Assembly (NCBI RefSeq): GCF_016908645.1
Contig: NZ_JAFBEH010000004.1
Coordinates: 1 to 64,000, forward strand
Length of the DNA stretch: 64,000 nt
Direction: 5' to 3'
From: Streptococcus loxodontisalivarius
Lineage (GTDB): Bacteria; Bacillota; Bacilli; Lactobacillales; Streptococcaceae
The position numbers and the translations under genes are program-made. Every line of letters begins with the position of its first letter. The first letter of the stretch is position 1. Positions 60,290 to 64,000 of the stretch are shown here, piece after piece. The notes beneath the pieces were generated by a model that saw only the letters and a list, made by a program, of their open reading frames with translations, did no database searches and had not been told where the DNA came from.

Positions 60290-60706
60290 GTAGCTGTTGA
60301 GAAAAACTAACTATTCTTCTTGTGAATTATCTCAAGCTAGACAGAACCATTCCCATTGTTGCATACTCCAGTCCAGACAAGACTTTGCCAAGTCAAAAAA
60401 CATAAAAATTGCTACAGTAAAATAAGGATTTCACCGTATGAGTATGGGAGGTTATGTTTAGATGCGGCAGCTACTGGGCGAGCAAAGCGAGCACACTACG
60501 TTGCTTTTCGCCGTAGTGGAAGTGCTAGAACTGAAAGGTTCTAGCACTAGGGGTTAGCGAGACTTTAGGCTCGCTAAAAAGGAATGGAACGACGAAGTCG
60601 GTCGCTTTCGCCCCTCACTACCTAAGAAAAGCAACAAAATATACTAAAAGTACAACAACGGGAATCATTCAGAAAACATTGACTTTTAGCCAAAAGCTGA
60701 TAACTA
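60290..60706 (+). repeat. Intergenic hairpin array
   Basis: No gene is credible in this gap of about 450 bp. Three hairpins lie close together: CACTACG/CGTAGTG (60494-60518), GTGCTAGAAC/GTTCTAGCAC (60522-60547) and TTAGCGAG/CTCGCTAA (60554-60577, followed by AAAAAGG). A tract GCGAGCAAAGCGAGC precedes them. A similar array lies at 62966-63146. These look like species-specific intergenic repeat units. Confidence 0.6.
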
Positions 60707-60715
60707 TGCTATAAT
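60707..60715 (+). promoter_or_regulatory. Extended -10 promoter of yqeG
   Basis: TGCTATAAT combines an extended -10 (TG) with a perfect -10 hexamer, 31 bp before the yqeG start. A consensus -35 at the usual distance is absent, which extended -10 promoters tolerate. Confidence 0.6.
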
Positions 60716-60746
60716 AAAGGGTAAAATCTAATTTTTGGAGAAGACA

Positions 60747-61274
60747 GTGAGTATTGATGATTATAGGCCGACCTTTATGGTTGAGGCTGTTTATGATTTG
60801 AAGGCAGAAGATTTGTTGCGTCATGGAATTCATGCCGTTTTGGTAGATTTAGATAATACCTTGATTGCTTGGAATAATCCTGATGGAACACCAGAATTGC
60901 GCAAATGGCTTGATGAGATGCAAATGGCAGATATTTCTGTTGTTGTTGTTTCAAACAATAAACACTCTCGTGTTGAGCGAGCAGTGGATCGTTTTGGTGT
61001 TGATTTTGTCAGCCGAGCTATGAAACCTTTCACACGAGGTATTAACATCGCTATTGATCGTTATGGCTTTGATCGTGATGAGGTGGCGATGGTTGGCGAC
61101 CAATTGATGACGGATATCCGTGCAGCTCACCGAGCAGGTATCAAGTCTATCTTGGTTCGCCCTCTGGTAAAATCAGATGCTTGGAATACTAAATTTAATC
61201 GCTGGCGCGAACGTCGTGTTTGGGCTAAGTTAGAAGCTAAATACGGAAAAATGATTTATCAAAAGGGTATCTAA
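60747..61274 (+). CDS. yqeG: YqeG-family HAD-IIIA phosphatase
   Basis: The 175-residue protein has the HAD motifs VDLDNTLIAWN (I), VVVSNN (II), a lysine in MKPFTRGI and VGDQLMTDIRAAHRAG (IV), which define YqeG-type phosphatases. GTG 60747 with GGAG at 60737-60740 gives the usual start (SIDDYRPTF); the frame is open to a TTG at 60735. It leads the conserved order yqeG-yqeH-yhbY-nadD-yqeK. Confidence 0.88.
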   Translation: MSIDDYRPTFMVEAVYDLKAEDLLRHGIHAVLVDLDNTLIAWNNPDGTPELRKWLDEMQMADISVVVVSNNKHSRVERAVDRFGVDFVSRAMKPFTRGINIAIDRYGFDRDEVAMVGDQLMTDIRAAHRAGIKSILVRPLVKSDAWNTKFNRWRERRVWAKLEAKYGKMIYQKGI

Positions 61275-61403
61275 ATAGAGATAAGATCTAGCAAAAGATT
61301 TGAATTTTGGTTAGACCTTGCATCAGAATAACGATTGTCTTACGGTAAGTAGGACTTTGTTATTTAAGAAAACACCCAAAAAGACTAAGGATAGTTCTAA
61401 AAT

Positions 61404-62525
61404 ATGGAAGATAGTTTATATTGTATCGGTTGTGGAGCTCAGATTCAGACAACTGACAAGGAAAAAGCAGGCTACACACCTGCCAGTTCACTAAAGAAAG
61501 CAGAGGAGACAGGAGAGCTATATTGCCAACGTTGTTTCCGTCTGCGTCACTATAATGAGATTGTGGATGTTCACATTACCGACGATGAGTTCTTGAAACT
61601 CCTCCATGAAGTTGGTGACAGTGACGCCTTGGTAGTCAATGTTATTGATATTTTTGACTTCAATGGTTCTGTCATTCCTGGTTTGTCACGTTTTGTGTCA
61701 GGAAATGATGTTCTTTTGGTTGGAAATAAAAAAGACATTCTGCCTAAGTCGGTCAAGGATGGTAAGGTCACACAATGGTTGACTGAGCGTGCTCATGAAG
61801 AGGGCATGCGCCCATTAGATGTTATTCTGACGTCAGCTCAGAATAAACAGGCAATCAAGGACTTGATTGAACGCATTGATAAGCTCCGCAAGGGACGTGA
61901 TGTCTATGTTGTTGGGGTGACTAACGTTGGTAAGTCAACTCTGATCAATGCTATTATTCAAGAAATCACAGGCGATAAGGATGTTATTACAACCTCTCGT
62001 TTCCCAGGGACAACCCTCGATAAGATTGAGATTCCCTTGGATGATGGTTCTTACATCTTTGATACGCCAGGGATTATCCACCGCCACCAGATGGCTCACT
62101 ATTTGACGGCTAAAAACCTCAAGTATGTTAGCCCTAAGAAGGAAATCAAGCCAAAGACTTATCAACTTAATCCAGAGCAAACCCTCTTTTTGGGCGGATT
62201 AGGACGTTTTGATTTTGTTTCTGGTCAAAAGCAGGGCTTCACAGCTTATTTTGACAATAATCTTAATCTTCACCGTACCAAGCTAGAAGGGGCTGACGCT
62301 TTTTATGACAAACATGTTGGAAGTCTTCTTACCCCACCAAATAATAAGGAAGTGGCAGATTTTCCAAAATTAGTCCGTCATGAATTTACCATCAAGGAAA
62401 AGACTGATATCGTCTATTCTGGACTCGGTTGGATTCGTGTGCAGGGCTCAGAAAGCAATCCAGTTCTTGTAGCAGCTTGGGCACCAGAAGGTGTTGGAGT
62501 TGTCATCCGCAAGGCATTGATTTAA
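61404..62525 (+). CDS. yqeH: Ribosome biogenesis GTPase YqeH
   Basis: The 373-residue protein has an N-terminal zinc finger (YCIGCG, YCQRCF) and a circularly permuted GTPase: NKKD (G4) precedes GVTNVGKST (G1), TTLDKIEI and DTPG (G3). A C-terminal RNA-binding region follows. YqeH assists assembly of the 30S subunit. A gap of about 130 bp with no clear promoter separates it from yqeG. Confidence 0.95.
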   Translation: MEDSLYCIGCGAQIQTTDKEKAGYTPASSLKKAEETGELYCQRCFRLRHYNEIVDVHITDDEFLKLLHEVGDSDALVVNVIDIFDFNGSVIPGLSRFVSGNDVLLVGNKKDILPKSVKDGKVTQWLTERAHEEGMRPLDVILTSAQNKQAIKDLIERIDKLRKGRDVYVVGVTNVGKSTLINAIIQEITGDKDVITTSRFPGTTLDKIEIPLDDGSYIFDTPGIIHRHQMAHYLTAKNLKYVSPKKEIKPKTYQLNPEQTLFLGGLGRFDFVSGQKQGFTAYFDNNLNLHRTKLEGADAFYDKHVGSLLTPPNNKEVADFPKLVRHEFTIKEKTDIVYSGLGWIRVQGSESNPVLVAAWAPEGVGVVIRKALI

Positions 62526-62544
62526 ATAGAAAAAAGGAAGTAAT

Positions 62545-62859
62545 ATGCTTACAAGTAAACAACGTGCGTTTTTGAAATCAGAAGCGCACAGCTTGAAACC
62601 AATCGTACAGATTGGGAAAAATGGTCTCAATGACCAAATTAAAACCAGCGTTCGTCAGGCACTTGATGCGCGTGAATTGATTAAAGTAACCCTTCTTCAA
62701 AATACTGATGAAGATATTCATGACGTTGCTGAAATCTTGGAAGAAGAAATCGGATGCGACACAGTTCTTAAAATCGGACGCATCTTGATTCTCTTCAAAG
62801 AATCATCAAAAAAACAAAACCGCAAATTATCACCAAAAGTGAAAGCTATCAATAAATAA
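62545..62859 (+). CDS. yhbY: YhbY-family RNA-binding protein
   Basis: The 104-residue protein has the CRM-domain pattern LTSKQRAFLKSEAHSLKPIV, QIGKNGLND and the final GRILILFKES. YhbY binds pre-50S particles. It follows yqeH after 19 bp with AAAGGAAG as ribosome site and is probably cotranscribed. Confidence 0.95.
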   Translation: MLTSKQRAFLKSEAHSLKPIVQIGKNGLNDQIKTSVRQALDARELIKVTLLQNTDEDIHDVAEILEEEIGCDTVLKIGRILILFKESSKKQNRKLSPKVKAINK

Positions 62860-62965
62860 AGTGAATTGAAAAAGGAATCAGGCTGGAAGTTAGCAATGAC
62901 TTGAACAGATTCCAATAGTTACTCAATTTACAGCAAAGCTCCCATCCTCTTATGCGAATGGAGTG

Positions 62966-63146
62966 CTAAAACAGTCTGGGAGACTGTTTTAGGTGGGTAA
63001 TAGAGAAAGCACAGCTTTCATCAAGACAGTCTGGGAGACTGTCTTAGACATTTACCTGATACTTCCGTCGTGATGAAAGTGTAAGAGATGCTTTTATTTA
63101 GGCATTTCTTACACTCGAAATATTTGAGACACTAGGCTCAAATATT
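62966..63146 (+). repeat. Intergenic array of four hairpins
   Basis: The 403-bp gap between yhbY and nadD contains no gene. Its hairpins are CTAAAACAGTCT/AGACTGTTTTAG (62966-62992), AAGACAGTCT/AGACTGTCTT (63023-63045) nested in CTTTCATCA/TGATGAAAG (63015-63079), GTGTAAGAGATGC/GCATTTCTTACAC (63079-63116, one mismatch) and AATATTTGAG/CTCAAATATT (63119-63146). The first two share ACAGTCTGGGAGACTGT, so the unit is itself repeated. Confidence 0.65.
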
Positions 63147-63262
63147 AGTCATGGAATTCCGCAGGAAGTCGCTGACGTCCGACATCACTTAAGGAAAGTA
63201 TCGAAAAAGACAAGAAGAGGAATGGTTTATAAAAGCTATCATTCTCTGAATAGGAGGTAGGT

Positions 63263-63895
63263 ATGGCACTAGAACTACTCACTCCCTTTACCAAGGTTGA
63301 GTTAGAAACAGAAACAAAAGATAAAAATCGTAAACAAGTAGGTATCCTTGGAGGAAACTTCAATCCTGTCCATAATGCTCATCTGGTCGTTGCTGATCAG
63401 GTGCGCCAGCAATTGGGCTTGGACCAAGTCCTTCTTATGCCTGAGTACGAGCCGCCCCATGTGGATAAGAAGGAAACCATTGACGAAAGACATCGTCTCA
63501 ATATGTTGCTTTTGGCTATCAATGGTGTTGAAGGCTTGGATATTGAAACCATTGAAATTGAGCGTAAGGGGACTAGCTACACCTACGATACCATGAAGCT
63601 CTTGACAGAAGCTAACCCTGATACGGATTATTACTTCATTATCGGGGCTGATATGGTGGAGTACTTGCCTAAGTGGCACCGTATTGATGAGCTGGTCGAG
63701 ATGGTTCAGTTTGTAGGTGTTCAGCGCCCTAAGTACAAGGCTGGAACTTCTTATCCAGTCATCTGGGTGGATGTGCCTCTCATGGATATCTCTTCTAGCA
63801 TGGTTCGTGATTTTATCAAAAAAGGTCGCACCCCTAACTATCTCCTCCCTGCACCAGTCCTCGATTACATAAAGAAGGCAGGACTTTACAAATGA
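63263..63895 (+). CDS. nadD: Nicotinate-nucleotide adenylyltransferase
   Basis: The 210-residue enzyme makes deamido-NAD from nicotinate mononucleotide and ATP. It has the nucleotidyltransferase motif GGNFNPVHNAHLVVA, the EPPHVDKK region and the closing ISSSMVRDF. The 25-residue N-terminal extension is usual in streptococci. GGAGGTAGGT precedes ATG 63263. The stop overlaps the yqeK start. Confidence 0.95.
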   Translation: MALELLTPFTKVELETETKDKNRKQVGILGGNFNPVHNAHLVVADQVRQQLGLDQVLLMPEYEPPHVDKKETIDERHRLNMLLLAINGVEGLDIETIEIERKGTSYTYDTMKLLTEANPDTDYYFIIGADMVEYLPKWHRIDELVEMVQFVGVQRPKYKAGTSYPVIWVDVPLMDISSSMVRDFIKKGRTPNYLLPAPVLDYIKKAGLYK

Positions 63896-64000
63896 CCTAT
63901 GAATCTTATGTTGGCATGAGCCGTGAGGAACTTCTTGAAAAAATTGCAGGGCAGATGAGCCAGCGTCGTTTTCAGCACGTTTTAGGTGTCGAAAAGGCAG
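63892..64000 (+). CDS. yqeK: YqeK-family HD phosphohydrolase, N-terminal part
   Basis: The reading frame starts at ATG 63892, overlapping the nadD stop, and leaves the window after 36 codons. It begins MTYESYVGMSREELLEKIAG and reaches RRFQHVLGVEKA, the first part of the HD domain. YqeK hydrolyses diadenosine tetraphosphate in studied species. The rest is outside the window. Confidence 0.85.
   Translation, partial: MTYESYVGMSREELLEKIAGQMSQRRFQHVLGVEKA

Noticed and set aside
60356..60544. 62-codon plus-strand frame before yqeG
   Set aside because: It runs through the hairpin array, has no ribosome site, and its protein (repeated RAKRA-like residues) reflects the inverted repeats.
1..64000. 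CRISPR arrays, tRNA and rRNA genes, antibiotic-resistance genes
   Set aside because: No evenly spaced short repeats, no cloverleaf or rRNA-like stretch, and no reading frame resembling tet, erm, aph, cat or mef families was seen.

Overview
The window is low-GC Firmicute DNA from a Streptococcus, most likely of the salivarius/thermophilus group. This rests on the conserved chromosomal order yqeG-yqeH-yhbY-nadD-yqeK, the recX and rlmD genes, ISL3-family insertion sequences and streptococcal codon use; the species is inference. Chromosomal DNA occupies about 1-5408 and 59557-64000. Between them lies one integrated and conjugative element (ICE) of about 54.1 kb, inserted in the 3' end of the 23S rRNA methyltransferase gene rlmD (rumA). 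Its ends share an 11-bp core (5409-5419 and 59546-59556). The displaced native 3' end of rlmD is still readable at 59540-59587.

Layout of the ICE, left to right: a RepA_N-type replication module (5661-6643); an orphan cytosine-5 DNA methyltransferase with accessory genes, including an Spx-like protein without the CxxC motif and a CAAX-type membrane protease (6797-9791); a type IV secretion operon with PcfB-like protein, VirD4 coupling protein, Maff2 protein, TrbL/VirB6, PrgI, VirB4 and a cell-wall hydrolase (10056-19386); a promoter / structured RNA / terminator / nuclease-like gene unit (19620-20440); an LPXTG antigen I/II-like adhesin and a calcium-binding-repeat protein (20884-27539); a giant DNA methylase-helicase (27594-34481); small genes, a VirB8-like protein and a toprim primase (34554-38102); an SOS-type cassette on the minus strand with a YolD-like protein, UmuC and an HdiR-like self-cleaving repressor (38121-41084); an oriT-like region with MobC-type proteins and a MOBP relaxase (41268-44030); a class II lantibiotic locus (44197-56974); and the regulator / large serine recombinase module (57082-59571). 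This resembles Tn5252/ICESa2603-type backbones carrying a different integrase and a bacteriocin cargo.

The lantibiotic locus is visibly richer in A/T. It has a LanM whose dehydratase and cyclase halves are separated by one in-frame amber codon, a peptidase-transporter LanT, four related precursor peptides (two with identical cores that differ only synonymously), a 35-residue membrane peptide, an ABC exporter probably for immunity, and a NarL-type histidine kinase and response regulator. The promoters before lanM, the first lanA and the ABC exporter all carry a 16-bp box (consensus TGCRYRWWTTACTCAT) exactly 21 bp upstream of the -10 hexamer. This box is the probable site of the response regulator.

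The most striking observation concerns the recombinase. In the integrated state its last four codons and stop are chromosomal. If the two ICE ends are joined as in the excised circle, its reading frame continues without a stop for 57 codons into the left end of the ICE. It ends at 5591-5593, directly before a strong terminator at 5609-5644. Integration would therefore truncate the recombinase and remove its terminator, and excision would restore both. Other oddities are a one-base frameshift in a T7 run of the relaxase, a promoter module shared by the recombinase and a small gene 23 kb away, and a second, older-looking copy of the rlmD 3' end beyond attR.
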